A stretch of 64,000 nucleotides of DNA from Typhlomys cinereus (Eukaryota; Chordata; Mammalia; Rodentia; Platacanthomyidae), in assembly GCA_023101885.1 (NCBI GenBank), contig JALPQD010000304.1, positions 496,001 through 560,000 on the forward strand, written 5' to 3'. Numbering within the stretch: the stretch's first letter is position 1; the number at the start of each line of letters is the position of its first letter. A program made the translations under genes and the position numbers. Under the pieces are notes generated by a model, which was given only the letters and a program-made list of their open reading frames with translations, did no database searches and was not told where the DNA came from. Shown here piece by piece: positions 1 through 10,850 of the stretch.

Positions 1-905
1 ACTCTCAGGCACTCATCAGTAAGCAGCTATTAATAATGTGATCCTGAGCAGCTGTTAGCAGGAAGAAAAGCCAACTGTTTTGACACATTTGATTTCCCTC
101 TGGCTTTGTTTGTAAACAGGCCGGCTTCAAACTCACCTGTCTTTTTGTCCGCTTCCTGAGCGGTAGGATTGCAGGCCTGCCTCACCACCCGTTTTCACAT
201 ATTTACATGTTTTATATCTTTAAAAAAAAAAAAAAAAAAAAACGCCTTTCTGTAAAGCAGCCTCTTATTTTAGAGCTCTTAGAATATTTGTGGACTTGTA
301 GCTGGTTTTGGTGCAGGAAGATAGTAGCCTGTTGTAACTGTAGCTTCTTTCTGGAGCACTGGTTAGTGAATATTTCCCCTGAGGTCTTTGCCTCATACAC
401 TCTATGAGGCAAGTTCTCTTACCCCATTTAGCATAAGAAGAAACTGAACTTTGAGTGGTAAAATTACTTAGCCAAGGCTACAGGGTCCATGTGCGGTCAA
501 ACAGTATTTCAAACTCTAGGCTCTCTCCCTTGCTCTTCTCTAGCATTCAGCACCTGGGCTGCAGGGTTTTTCTCTTTTACAGTTTTCTTCATAAATGTAA
601 TTTATTATAAATATATCTCTCCCCCCCATGCTCTCTCTGATTCCACTGTTACTATCCCCCTCCCTAAATAAATTCATTGGGTCAGAAAAACCAAAGACAT
701 GTACCATAACTTTCAGCACTTGTTTCCATTTATACATTACCGCTAGGTGAAGGGGATGGTATCTTGAGCAACTTGGGAAATTTCCTGGCGTGCAGTCCTT
801 GTGCTGCCCCCCCGCCCCCACCCCCAGCATTGGGCTAGGCAGAAGTGCGTGCATGCATAGGCTGTGCTGTGTGGCTGACCGCCTGTGTCTGTCTCCCACG
901 TGCAG
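1..905 (+). other. Intron 3' portion upstream of the terminal exon
   Basis: No reading frame here looks coding. The stretch ends in a plausible acceptor: a branch-point-like CTGAC at 875-879, then a pyrimidine-leaning run and AG at 904-905. It holds an A-run at about 221-241 and C-runs near 622 and 810. The intron assignment is inferred from the exon that follows. Confidence 0.5.
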
Positions 906-1057
906 GTGCTGGGACGGTGCCGCTCTTCACATCGCACGGATCCCCTGCCAGGATGTCTGTGACGCTGCCCTCCGTGAACCTGGAGGAGTGCTCCCCGTCC
1001 CCAAGCATCAGCACTGTACATGGCGACTCCGAATCCTCCGGGACAGACACCTTCTAA
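906..1057 (+). CDS. Terminal coding exon of an unidentified gene (partial)
   Basis: This exon begins after the acceptor AG at 904-905 and enters the frame after the first base of a split codon. It encodes about 50 residues and ends at TAA 1055-1057. The peptide is polar and Ser/Thr-rich, running GTVPLFTSHGSPARM, then MSVTLPSVNLEECSPSPS, and ending in ESSGTDTF. It shows no membrane segment and looks like a disordered cytoplasmic tail. The exon is GC- and CpG-richer than its flanks, and an AATAAA follows about 140 bases after the stop, as expected for a last exon. The short hydrophobic-ended C-terminus could be a PDZ-type ligand, but that is speculation. I do not recognise the gene. Upstream exons lie outside the window or in sequence I cannot join. 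Alternative: an alternatively used 3' exon. Confidence 0.6.
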
Positions 1058-1222
1058 ACGGGACATGTTTGTGAAGTCATTTCACTCTGATGCGAAGCCA
1101 CTCCTGTGGACTCTCTTGGTATTTGTATATTCCGACAAAACATTTCTAATTTTGTATTAAAATGAAAAGCATAATTTGGGTACTTAGGTAAATTTTTGAA
1201 TAAAGCAAGCATAAACCATTCT
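1058..1222 (+). other. 3' untranslated region of the terminal exon
   Basis: This AT-rich stretch lies between the TAA at 1055 and the poly(A) signal. The cleavage point near 1215-1225 is estimated from the usual 10-25 base spacing after AATAAA and from the T/G-rich sequence that follows. Confidence 0.5.
1199..1204 (+). terminator. Polyadenylation signal AATAAA
   Basis: A canonical hexamer lies about 140 bases past the stop codon and is followed by a TG/T-rich element near 1222-1245. It is the natural 3' end of the plus-strand gene. Confidence 0.6.
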
Positions 1223-1224
1223 GA

Positions 1225-3240
1225 GTGTAACTGTGACTTCTTTCTTAGCAGCCTAAGGTATCATGGGACAAGTCCACAAGGCATGACTTTTGACAAGGAA
1301 CGATTTAGAGTGTGATGCGCTGTCTGCACTTAACAGCAGCTTCTAGCACCAGGTCATTCATTCCAACTTCTTTTTTCCAAATGTGTATCTCTCTGGGATG
1401 CTTGCATACATGTATGTGTTTGTTTGTGGGTTCATGTGTATGTGCAGGTGTATATATCTGCGTGCATTGAGTGTTCATGCTGGTTCAAGGGTGATGCCTG
1501 GATTCATCCTCCACCACTATCCCACCTTACTGTTGTGAGCTGGGTCTCTAGTTAAAACCAGAGCCTGCCACCAAATGGCCGAGGGACTGGTGTCAAGGAT
1601 GGTCACAGTCACTGTGTACTTGGCTTCATTTAGGAAGAAACAATGAGTGAAGTTGATTCTTCCTCGGCCTATGTATGCTCTGTAAACCTTTATACCATGC
1701 ATGTCTGTGTAACATGTTACTACTGTATTACCTCTCAAAACATAAACATAGGATTGAAAGAAAATAAAAAGACCCAGCTTTGTAATCAGAACGTGTAGAT
1801 TCTGATTCTGATTTGTAGCCTGACTGTTCTGTCTTAGGTTCATGGCTTTAATAATTGTTTTGCAAAATAATGGAGATTAGTGAAAATGTGTTTGCGGAGA
1901 GCAATGAGCGAGGTGGGGCATTGCCCGGCGCGGTGCTTGGCACCAGGTCAACAGATGGTGTCATTCTTACACGCCAGAAAGTGGGCACATGAGAAGAGTA
2001 ATCTAGCATTGGCAAAGAAGCATTGATGTCCCTGAAATATTCTTTTTCTGTCACCACAGAAGTTCACACACAGTCCTTATAGTTGATCCTTCACTTTTCT
2101 CAGCGTTTTTTAAAAGATTATTTAGTAGGTCCCAGCCCTGGCAGTACGTTAGAACCTTTGGGAGCATTAAAATATACGAACGCCTGGGCTGCATACCAGG
2201 GATTCTGGTTTAATTGATCTTGGGTAAGATCCAAACAGTGGTATTAAAAGTGGAAAAAAAAGACCTTTTTAGGAGATTTCAGTGTACACTCAAGGTTGAG
2301 AATCACTGAAGAGCAATTTAGATCCCTTCTGCTTGGTTGGGGCCAGAGGTCTGTGAGTGTCTTCCTACTGAAGACCTGTGGAAATGCCGCGTGTCAACTC
2401 GGTACATACATTTCTTCTTGTACCAAGGCCTGCAGGCTTCCCTGGGTGTTTGGTTACTGAGATCCTTTTGGTTTTGCTTTAGGACCTATTTCTTGGCTAG
2501 GGCCCTCAGCTATGCTTTCTGCTTAGAATAGATTCTTGTAAACTGGTAGGTCAAGTGCTGCCCTGGGGACCTTCATATGCTTTAGGTGCTTGGGCTGAGT
2601 CTCTAGGTAGCTGCCTGAGTGCTGCTCTATTTTCAACATCACCCCCTCAACTTGTGGTTTTCAAACTTTTTCTGCTTGTAAAAGATTTAGCAAAATCTTA
2701 CCTCCCCAAACACTTTCTATTTAAAAGTATCAATAGTTTCCCCCAGCCCCAACCACAGGAAAGCCTCCCCTTTCTAAGTTTAGAGTAAAAGTATTGATCC
2801 CTAATTAATTTCTTTAAGAAATGTGTCCCTTCCTCACACAGTGCTGGGGGGCTGGTCCTGTCCAGTACTCTGCATGCACATTCCTCTGCCAAGTGACCCT
2901 TTTGGAAGAGTACTACTTATATAAAACTAAATCAAGCAACACTTTTGATACAAGTTTTGAAAGGGTTGCTTTATATTTAATTTTGTAACTGCAACTTCTA
3001 AAATGAACTGTAAGCCAGGCTATTATGAGGTCAGTTCTATTGAGATTAAGACTGATCCTGTCAGACCCACACACCTTCAGAGTAGGAGAATGTATTTAAA
3101 ATGTTCTTTTTGTTTGAATCCTAAAACGGATTAGTTTTTGGTGTATTTTAGTAGTGTATTTTTATTCTCAGATGATGATTTTGGTAGATTTCTTAACATT
3201 TGCCTAATTTCTCATATCTTAATTTTTCCTTTGGAATATT
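1225..3240. other. Intergenic, mostly unique sequence
   Basis: No coding signal is seen. A degenerate minus-orientation B3-type SINE probably covers about 1385-1565, with a TG-rich stretch then a SINE-like body. The rest looks single-copy. Reading frames here are short with no supporting context. Confidence 0.4.
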
Positions 3241-3271
3241 TTTTTAATTTATTCAATTGTGCACGTGTGGG

Positions 3272-3307
<36 letters not shown>

Positions 3308-3516
3308 ACCACGGTCCAATTCGGGAACCACCATGGATGCCTCTACCTCCTCCTTGTTTACTCTGCCCCCGGGATTCACAGGCTCCGCCCTACCAGGACC
3401 AGAAACGCAGGCCGCCCCCGCTTCCGCTGGCATCTATACGTGGGGTCTAGGATCCGAACTCAGGACCTTCCACCTGCAAGGCAGAGGCTTAACCCCTGAG
3501 CCACCTCTCCAGCCTC
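3241..3516 (-). repeat. B2-like SINE, GC-rich subfamily
   Basis: Read on the minus strand it begins GGCTGGAGAGGTGGCTCAG, the Pol III A-box head shared with B2. A B-box region near 3455-3470 follows, then a GC-rich body, a (CA)n tract (about 3275-3304) and an AT-rich tail. It closely matches the copies at 14748 and 23541. The frames across it are SINE read-through, not genes. Confidence 0.85.
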
Positions 3517-3723
3517 TGAAACATTTTTAAAGAAGAAACATTTATCCTTGTTTTTCTTATTCTGTGTGTCTACTAAAAACAAATCATTTTCTTAAAAAAA
3601 AAAAAAAGTCTGAGCTCACAATAGACAATCATCTCTAAAACAAAAATACTCATTTTGAGACAGTCTTTTTTCTAAATGATGCTGTGTTGTTGCTATGATA
3701 TTTCCTTCAAGATTAGTGATTTG

Positions 3724-4055
3724 AGGGGCTGAGGGGGATATAGTTCACCGGGTAAAGGGCTTGCTCCACAATATGAGGATCTGCGTTCAGACCAATGCAA
3801 AAGATAGGTTTGGTAGTGTACATTTATAGCCCCAGTGCTGAGAGTGTGTGTGTGTGGGGGGGGTAAGACAGAGATCCCCCAAACTCATTGGTTGACCAGT
3901 CTAACCAGGCAGGGAGCTCCAGGTTCAGGGAGAGGCTGCCTCAAGTAAAATAAAGATCTACTGCATAAGACACCCAGTGCCAACCTCTGGCCTGCACATA
4001 CACGTGTGCATGCGCGCGAACACACACGCATGCATACATGAACACAGTTACACAC
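3724..4055 (+). repeat. Long B2-superfamily composite SINE
   Basis: A tRNA-like head (ATAGTTCACCGGGTAAAG) is followed by a B1-like middle (AGCCCCAGTGCTGAGAG) and a B3-like end (CAACCTCTGGCCTGCACA). The same arrangement recurs at about 19830 and 44860, so it is a family and not a chance junction. The name RSINE-like is tentative. Confidence 0.55.
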
Positions 4056-4154
4056 AAAATGAACAACTTGAATAATAATGGTGAATAGAATTTCTCTACT
4101 GAGGTATTCTTTCCTTCCATATCTACTTAACAAAAATTAAGTATGAGAGACATT

Positions 4155-4336
4155 GAGGACTGGTGAGATGGTTTAGTGGGTAAAGGACCATCCACTGTGG
4201 TACAGGCCTGACATCCTGAGTTCAAACCTCAGAATTCACATAAAGGTGGAAGGAGAGAACCTACTCTTCAGAGTTGATCTCTGACATCCCCGCACATGTG
4301 GTACATGCACAAGCAATAATACATGAAATTTTAAGT
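4155..4336 (+). repeat. B3-type SINE
   Basis: The head TGGTGAGATGGTTTAGTGGG is followed by the B-box CTGAGTTCAAACCTCAG, the B3-like GGAAGGAGAGAACC body and an AT-rich tail. It is old and diverged. Confidence 0.65.
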
Positions 4337-4627
4337 TAAAGCAAAGTCATCGGGCAGAGAGTGTGGTGTGCATCCTTGGGGCCAGGCTGGGCAGCCATGG
4401 CAGGATTTGTTATTTCCACCTGTGGTCACCAACCTCTTCTAGAGGACGTCTGTTTCTTCCTAATAAAGAATCATCAATTACCAAAAGGGTTTGCTGAACT
4501 TGTTGCCCATTTCAACAGCAAACATCAAGTGCACAATAGTTTTAAGCACGCCATTAAAATGCATTAGAAAAAAACAGAATTACTGTAATGAAAAGTCTCG
4601 CTTTTAAAGTTTTTTATTTAACCTAGC

Positions 4628-4981
4628 TGTAATGTTTTGAAATGTGAGTTGTCCCCCACAGGCTCATGTGTTTGAATTTTTAGCGTTTGGGAAAGTCAGG
4701 GCATCTTTAAGGGGTGGAGCCTTGCTGGAGGAAGGCAGCCACAGGGGATGGGCCTTGAGGTTGACTAGCCTCAACCTATTTCTGAGACAGGTCTGCTCTT
4801 GCAGTTGGTAGTTTTGGACCTTGCACCTTGCCTCCAGCTTTTGCCAATCAGCTATGCCTTTTCTGCCATAATGGACCATATTACCCCTCTAGAACCATAA
4901 GATGAATAAATCTCCCTTTCTCCCTTAAATTGCTTGACTTCGAGTGGTGTCTCACAGCAACAGAGAAGAGTAACCAGTACT
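4628..4981 (+). repeat. MaLR-type solo LTR with 5-bp duplication
   Basis: It starts TGTAATGTTTTGAAATGTGA, has ATGAATAAATCTCCC (poly(A) signal region) near 4902, and ends CAGAGAAGAGTAACCAGTAC. These resemble the body and 3' end of MaLR/THE1-like LTRs. CTAGC flanks both sides (4623-4627 and 4982-4986), which fits an ERVL/MaLR 5-bp target duplication. The 3' dinucleotide has decayed from CA. Confidence 0.7.
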
Positions 4982-5184
4982 CTAGCCAAGCAATATGGAC
5001 CATAAATTCAAAGACTCAACTACTCAGACTGTCAAGAATAATTAAAGACAATTAAGAGTAGTAATTTAGGGTCCATGTTTTTTCTAGATGCTTTCTTGTC
5101 CTGAAGTGTTTACCTATAAACAATAGAAATATTACAGTATGTCTCCTTTTGAAACCAGTAAATGTTAAAGATTTATATATAGCC

Positions 5185-5252
5185 TTTTGGCAGTAGCTCA
5201 GTGGTAAGGTGCTTGGCTAGCATGCAAAAGATCACTGGTTCAAACACAAGGG
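5185..5252 (+). repeat. Degenerate ID element
   Basis: AGTAGCTCAGTGGTAAGG (A box) and TCACTGGTTCAAACAC (B box) keep the tRNA-Ala-like spacing of ID SINEs. Confidence 0.6.
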
Positions 5253-6479
5253 CTTCCTGGAGTGTTGGGAGTTGGGGGAGGTAAGATGCATTTATAATTT
5301 CAGTTATCCAGATATCTATCAAGTTCAGGGGTATTAGATCAAGGTTGAAAGCTTCAAGCAAATCAGTAGACTCAACTAACTTCTGGAAGGTCACCTCTAT
5401 GACACTTTTGAAGAACCCCACAGTAAGATTGAAAAGAACAAATTTTGCTGTTGAGTCCCAGAGGTAGTTCTTAGTGTAGAGTTCACAAAAGGAATTAGCC
5501 TGATTGATATGATCTATATATGAAGAGTTGAAAATGTATCTCTTTGTCTAAATTTTGATAACTACCAGTTGCCGCTCTGTCTTGCTTTTCACAAACACTG
5601 ATATTTTTCTGTTTTTCATAAGATGTAAGTATAAACTTTTCATCATGAGAAGTATTTAAGCTAAAATAATAATATTATATATAGAATGTGAATATAATAG
5701 TATATATAATAACATGAATAGTCATGGGATTTCTTGGTAAGTGCATTTTTCTTTTCATCATACTCTTCAACAATTGGAGGTATAATAAAACTCCAAAATA
5801 AGCTGAACGATAATTGGGTTGAATTTTTTGTGTATAATAATTAACTGTGTAACTGTAATAAATGAGAATGCATGTTTGAGCCTAGAGATAGTTATTGTAT
5901 ATTCTAAAATACATAGATGTTCAGATCATATATTTGATAGAGTTTGCTAGTTTTAAGCAAGGATAGCCTCTGCCATTAACCTATCCCTGCTACCTACCGT
6001 GATTAAGGAATGCCTGGAGTTGAAAATGGGTAGCAAGTTCAACAAAGAAATTTGTTTAGCAGATGACGCTATGAGCACACTCATTCTTAACAAGATAGAG
6101 GAAATATTTCTGTTTGGAAAAGGGATGGGGGCAAGGATAAGTAGGATTGTTTGAAAATGAAAGAAATAGCCCATAGTTAACATTGAAAGTCTTACAAAGA
6201 AAGCAGTTAATTTGACAGGCAGAAAAGAAAACTCTGGTTTCGAGCATTATCGTGGATGGAGCTTGCACTTCTGAACATGCTCAAACTGAAGGTCCAGGTC
6301 AGCTGCTTGTGCCTTGAAACTATTACTTTCAACTTGTGGCCACTTGTGGCCACTTGTGAGAATGGAATCCGTTGGTCTGGGTTGGGAGTTTATTCTCCTG
6401 ATGACACATGAACTCATGTCAAGAGAACCTGAAGTGGCCCCTTCCAATCGCATTTAAATTTTTCTTTTCAGCCTAGGGC
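5253..6479. other. AT-rich unique sequence
   Basis: I see nothing coding and no recognisable repeat. A short tandem triplication of a 10-bp unit (GTGGCCACTT) sits at about 6336-6358. Confidence 0.4.
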
Positions 6480-7045
6480 AGCAGAAGAACAGTGAAGTGG
6501 ACAGCAGCAGCCAGCCATAATACAAAGGACCAGCTCCCCAGAGTCAGCACAACCTAATCCCTCCCCATCCTCAGCTTCAGGGAACCTTGAGGAAGAGGGG
6601 GCAGTAAGATTGTAAGAATCTCAAGATGGGAAAGTCCGCTGTTAGACAAGACATTCACTCAAAACAAGGCTGCTGCATCTAGGAACTCACTGCAGTGAGA
6701 CTTGTCCTTACCAGACCTGCATAACGACTGATATACCAACAGGCTCCCCATAGACTATTGGGGAACTCAAGGGAAATGAGAACACAGTGGAAACCTTGGG
6801 GATTAAAGCTGGATGAGTGAAGGCAAATGCCCCTATCAGTGGAGTAGCCAAAGACAGGCAACTTGGTATGCCACAGAGGCCTGAACCCCAACAAAAATAG
6901 ACAAGCCAGAGGGAATGCTGGGGATCATAGAAGCAGACAGGCAGAAGGGGGGGGGATGGATTAATAAAGTGAAGGAAGGGGGCATGGGAGGGAAGCAGAG
7001 ATAAGTACTCAATATAAATGTAAAACTAGAAAAATAGATTTTTTT
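6480..7045 (+). repeat. L1 3'UTR fragment (rodent type)
   Basis: The stretch around AAGATTGTAAGAATC (about 6608), the CATAATACAAAGGACC-like region and the terminal purine-rich AGAAGGGGGGGGGATGG followed by an A-rich tail resemble rodent L1 3'UTRs. No ORF2 frame survives. Assigned by pattern memory. Confidence 0.45.
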
Positions 7046-7949
7046 CCTTTTTTTAAAAATCTGGATCGGTTAGCATTTTCTGCAGAACAATCTCAAATGA
7101 GGTTTCTTAGAACAGCATTTATTTCTCACTCTGAGAATATGCAGTATGGGTTAGGCCCAGCATGCATGTCTCCTTTGCTCCCGATTCATAGCTGACAGTG
7201 TCACTCGTGTGGTGGTAACTGGCTGAGGCTGCACAATGGAGGCAACTGAGTCAAACGTGTCGTTATCCCTCAGGCTGAGCCAAGCTCATTCGTTGAAACT
7301 GCTGTGTCCAAAGCATGTTTTATATCCAAAGCTTACACTAGGAATGGTGAATTCAACTCTCTTTTCATAGGTAGGCTTGTAGTGATATGCATGGAGCATG
7401 TGCATGGAATGAGAAGAATTTGTGGCCATTTTTGCAATGTATGCAATGATTTCTAGTAGGCCTTTCACTGAGCCAGAAGTTATAAAGGTTTAGATGAAAT
7501 CGCCTTCAAAAAGAGGCTTTTACATATTAGACATTAAACAACCCATTAGATTAGCTTCTGACAGTAGTTAGATCTGTGTGTCATAAAATATAGCTGTCAA
7601 TGGAGTTATTCCTACACGGCATTCTATAAATGATGTCCTGGGGGATCTATAAGGAGGTGATTGTGTGACCATTAACACCAGTGACAAAATGTCAGGCAAA
7701 TTAAGAATCTTTATAGCTTAGACAAGTCAGCAGATTTTCTCAGTAAAAGAGCAGAGAGTTGATTTTCAGGGCATATGTGGTCACTGCCTTATATTCTATA
7801 TTCCTTTTCCTATAAAGCTTCAAAGTATATAAGAAACGTTTTTTAGCTCATGAAGTATTTAAAACCAGATAAAAGGTCACGATGGCTTGACGGCTGCAGT
7901 TTGCTAACCTATGGCGAGATAGTTTTAGTTGCATCGTCTCTATTTTGAA

Positions 7950-8272
7950 TGTGTGTGTGTTTCTCGTTGCTGTGATAGAATACCTTGGAAAAAGCAGCTT
8001 AAAGGAGACAGTTCTTCTGGCTCACAGTTCCAGTTTACAGTCCATCAGGGCAGAAGGACACAGCGGCAGGAGCTTGAGAGAGGCGGTCACATCACATCCA
8101 CAGTCAAGGACCCAGAGGGGAATGCGTGCATGCTTGCCGTTTGCTGCCATGCAGTCCTGGATCTCCTGCACAAGGAATGGCACCGCCCTCAGCGTGCCGG
8201 ACCTCCTACAGGTGTGACCAAGAAGTCCCTCTCCAAGTGATTCCGAAGTGCATTGAGCTGACAGTTGAAACT
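7950..8272 (-). repeat. MaLR-like LTR remnant, minus orientation
   Basis: TTCTCGTTGCTGTGATAGAA, then CTGGCTCACAGTTCCAGTTT and a GGGCAGAAGGACACAGC segment follow the order seen in reversed MaLR-type LTRs. The 90-103 codon plus-strand frames here are read-throughs of this repeat. Confidence 0.5.
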
Positions 8273-8286
8273 AACCACGGTAGACA

Positions 8287-8364
8287 TGATGCTAGGGAAT
8301 CAGCTCAGGACCCCGCGCATGCTGGACAAATACCCTACCAGTTAAGCAGCATCCCCAGCCCCAC
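8287..8364 (-). repeat. ID element
   Basis: It ends CAGCATCCCCAGCCCC with internal CAGCTCAGGACCCCGCGC, the reverse complement of an ID body. It is moderately diverged. Confidence 0.6.
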
Positions 8365-8636
8365 TTGTTCTCTATCTTTCTTGAGTGGAGAATGAACAAT
8401 TTTGTCTTAGCCTTGAAGGAAAGGATGTAAAAGACCACAGGTGATAAGGTGAAATTATGAATAATGGGGGGGGGATACTTTATGAGGGGGTAAGGTACAG
8501 GAAGGAGTATATTCCTACTTTCTGTCCAATTTGTGACATCATCCATTGCCTTCAATGGATGTCTTCTTTTATATTTTGCCCAGGGTTTACCACTGTTATT
8601 AGAGGGATAGTTTGCCTCAAGATACAGTGCTGGGGA

Positions 8637-8768
8637 TAGGGTTGGGGAGATGGTCTGCCTGCTTGCACTTGGAGACCTAAATTTGATTCCTGGAAGTCCA
8701 CAGGATACATGTGTGCTTCTCAGTCTTCTCTCTATCTCTGTCTCTGTCTCTCTCAAATAAAATAAATA
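8637..8768 (+). repeat. Short B2-superfamily SINE
   Basis: GGGTTGGGGAGATGGTCTGC is the tRNA-like head. AAATTTGATTCCTGG is the B-box area. A CT-rich end and an AAATAAAATAAATAAG tail follow. Confidence 0.6.
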
Positions 8769-10360
8769 AGTAAAGATACACTGCTAGATTTACAGTGAGG
8801 TTACATCCTAAAGAACTCATGATAAATTGAAAATATACTAAGTTGAAAAATGTATTTAGTATACCTTATAGAGTGATAATCAGAGCTATGTCTAGCCTAC
8901 CCTAAATGTGGTCAGCACACTTAAATGTTAACCTGAAGTTGGTCAAAATCTAAAAAACCTATTTCATAGAATGCTGAATATCTCAGGAATTCATTGAAAC
9001 TATATTGAACACAAACAGACTTTATCACCATTGTGAAGTTGAGTTCTCGCCCTAAGTTGGGACCATCTGCATTTCACCATCACCAGAAGCCCCATAGAAG
9101 CAACAGTGAAATGCTGGGAAGGAGGGAATTAATCACTCTGTCACTGTTCAACCTTCTCCTCCTCCTCCTCTTTCCTCTGTCAGCCCCCTGTCCCTCCATC
9201 TCTGGCTTCAGCCTAGAGATACAGGAATTCATATCCCAGCAGTATATTGTGATAGAGAGGTAGCTGAAGACTTAGAAAGAGAAAGATGCCCCCCTCCCCC
9301 CGCAAGCAAGTGTCTTCTCTGAACTCTGTACATACGAAATGAAGACTCCGGATGAAGCCAGGAAACTAAAACTTACAGTCCCACTCCTGTAGCGCTGCTC
9401 CAGCAGGAGGTAGACGAGCCCTGGCCATTCTGATAGTTACTCAGGGATTGGGAACCATTGCTAGAGGACAAGGCTTCAAGTGATTCTTGGGAGAATTGGC
9501 AAGTGACCGTGGTGAGACTGATCACACAGGTCATTTGCCTCCTCTTCTGCAGCCGGCTGTCCTGTACATGGAGATATCTGAAGACCTCAGGTCTTGGACT
9601 GTGGAAAGTGTCCACCAGCATGAGCTTTGACACCAATATCTGTTACTCAGCTACATGCAAAATAGTTCTGCAGCAACCAGGAAGTCTGAAGACCGTTGAG
9701 GATGTGTTAAATGTGAGATATCTTATTTTTTTTAATCTCTCAACAGTCTTAGAATTCCTGTGTTGCTCCGGTTTATAAGCTCCTGAAAAGGCCTTTTATT
9801 GCCCCACATCTGTCACTGAAGGATATCCTGACTTCAGGAAATGAACCTCACTTATCTTTGGAAGTATTTTTCTTGGACTGTAAGGCTGAATCCAAATGCT
9901 GTATAATGCCTGAAAAATAACAGCCAGAGGTAATTCTAAAGTGACTTTGAAATTGCACCCTTTTAATAGGAACCTTTTCTTTTTGAAGGGTAATTTTTTT
10001 TGAGAGGAAATAATCTGGTTCTTGGCATTAACCTACAATATTAAGTGCTATAAACAAAGCTCCTGCTTGTAAGACGAACATACATCAAGTTTCAGGGACT
10101 TTAAACTTCCCAAAAAGAAAAGGGATATGCATGTCACAAAGAATTGATTGCTTTATTCTGTGACTGGCTCAGAGCAGGGAGACCTTCCATAGAGGAGCTT
10201 ACATGGGGGCGACAGGATGTGGTTCCCATTCTCCAAGTACCGATTGTTGATGGGATGTTGATGAGATTGTTGGCAAGTGGTCTTTTGGTAAGTTTCTGGA
10301 AGGTATATCATGGTTTTATTTTTACTGGGTGTTTATTGCAATAAATATTATTAACAAGGG
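8769..10360. other. Unique sequence without coding signal
   Basis: Frames at 9033-9263 (+), 9373-9636 (-) and 9458-9778 (+) lack acceptor/donor pairs, domains or a promoter context. A short CCTCC run lies near 9162 and a C-run at 9292-9300. Confidence 0.35.
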
Positions 10361-10367
10361 GAGAGTG

Positions 10368-10642
10368 TATAGATGCAAGTGCACATACATTTGTGCAAGT
10401 GGAGGCTAGAGGAATGTATATGTGGGAGATACATGCATGTGCATGTGCATTTGTACATGCGTTGACATATTGTGAAAGCCAGTTAAACCTCAAGTGTTTT
10501 TCCTCAGGAGTGATCCACCTAGATTTTTGAGACAGGTCTGATTTGGCCTGAAACTCATTAATCATGCTAGGTTGGCTGGCTAGTGAGTTCTGAGGATCCA
10601 ACTTGGGCCCCTTGTGCTGACAATGCTGAAGTATCTCCTATC
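10368..10642 (-). repeat. Long B2/B3-superfamily SINE, degenerate
   Basis: A TG/CATGTG-rich left part is followed by TTTTTGAGACAGGTCTGA, GGTTGGCTGGCTAGTGAG and a right end GCTGACAATGCTGAAGTATCTCC. This is the reverse order of the composite SINE family also at 12842 and 14470. Confidence 0.5.
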
Positions 10643-10677
10643 CCTTAATTTACCTACCTAATTTTCCAATATAAAAA

Positions 10678-10850
10678 CAACTAATTATAAAAAAGGAAAG
10701 GAGGAGGGAGGAAAGTAGGGAGGGAGGAAGGAAAAGGAAAAAGGGAAGGAAAGGGAAGGGAAGGGAAGGGAAGGGAAGGGAAGGGAAGGGAAGGGAAGGG
10801 AAAGGAAAGGAGGGGAGAAAAGGAGGGAAGAAAGATGGGCAACTAAGTAA
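10678..10850 (+). repeat. Polypurine (GGGAA)n/(GGAA)n microsatellite
   Basis: This is a run of G and A only for well over 100 bases. A core of GGGAA repeats spans about 10746-10805, with imperfect GGAA/GGAGG on both sides. It is flanked by a SINE on the left. Confidence 0.9.

Noticed and set aside
4361..4567. 68-codon plus frame beginning MWCASLGPGWAAM
   Set aside because: It resembles a random frame after a B3 SINE with no homologue I recognise.
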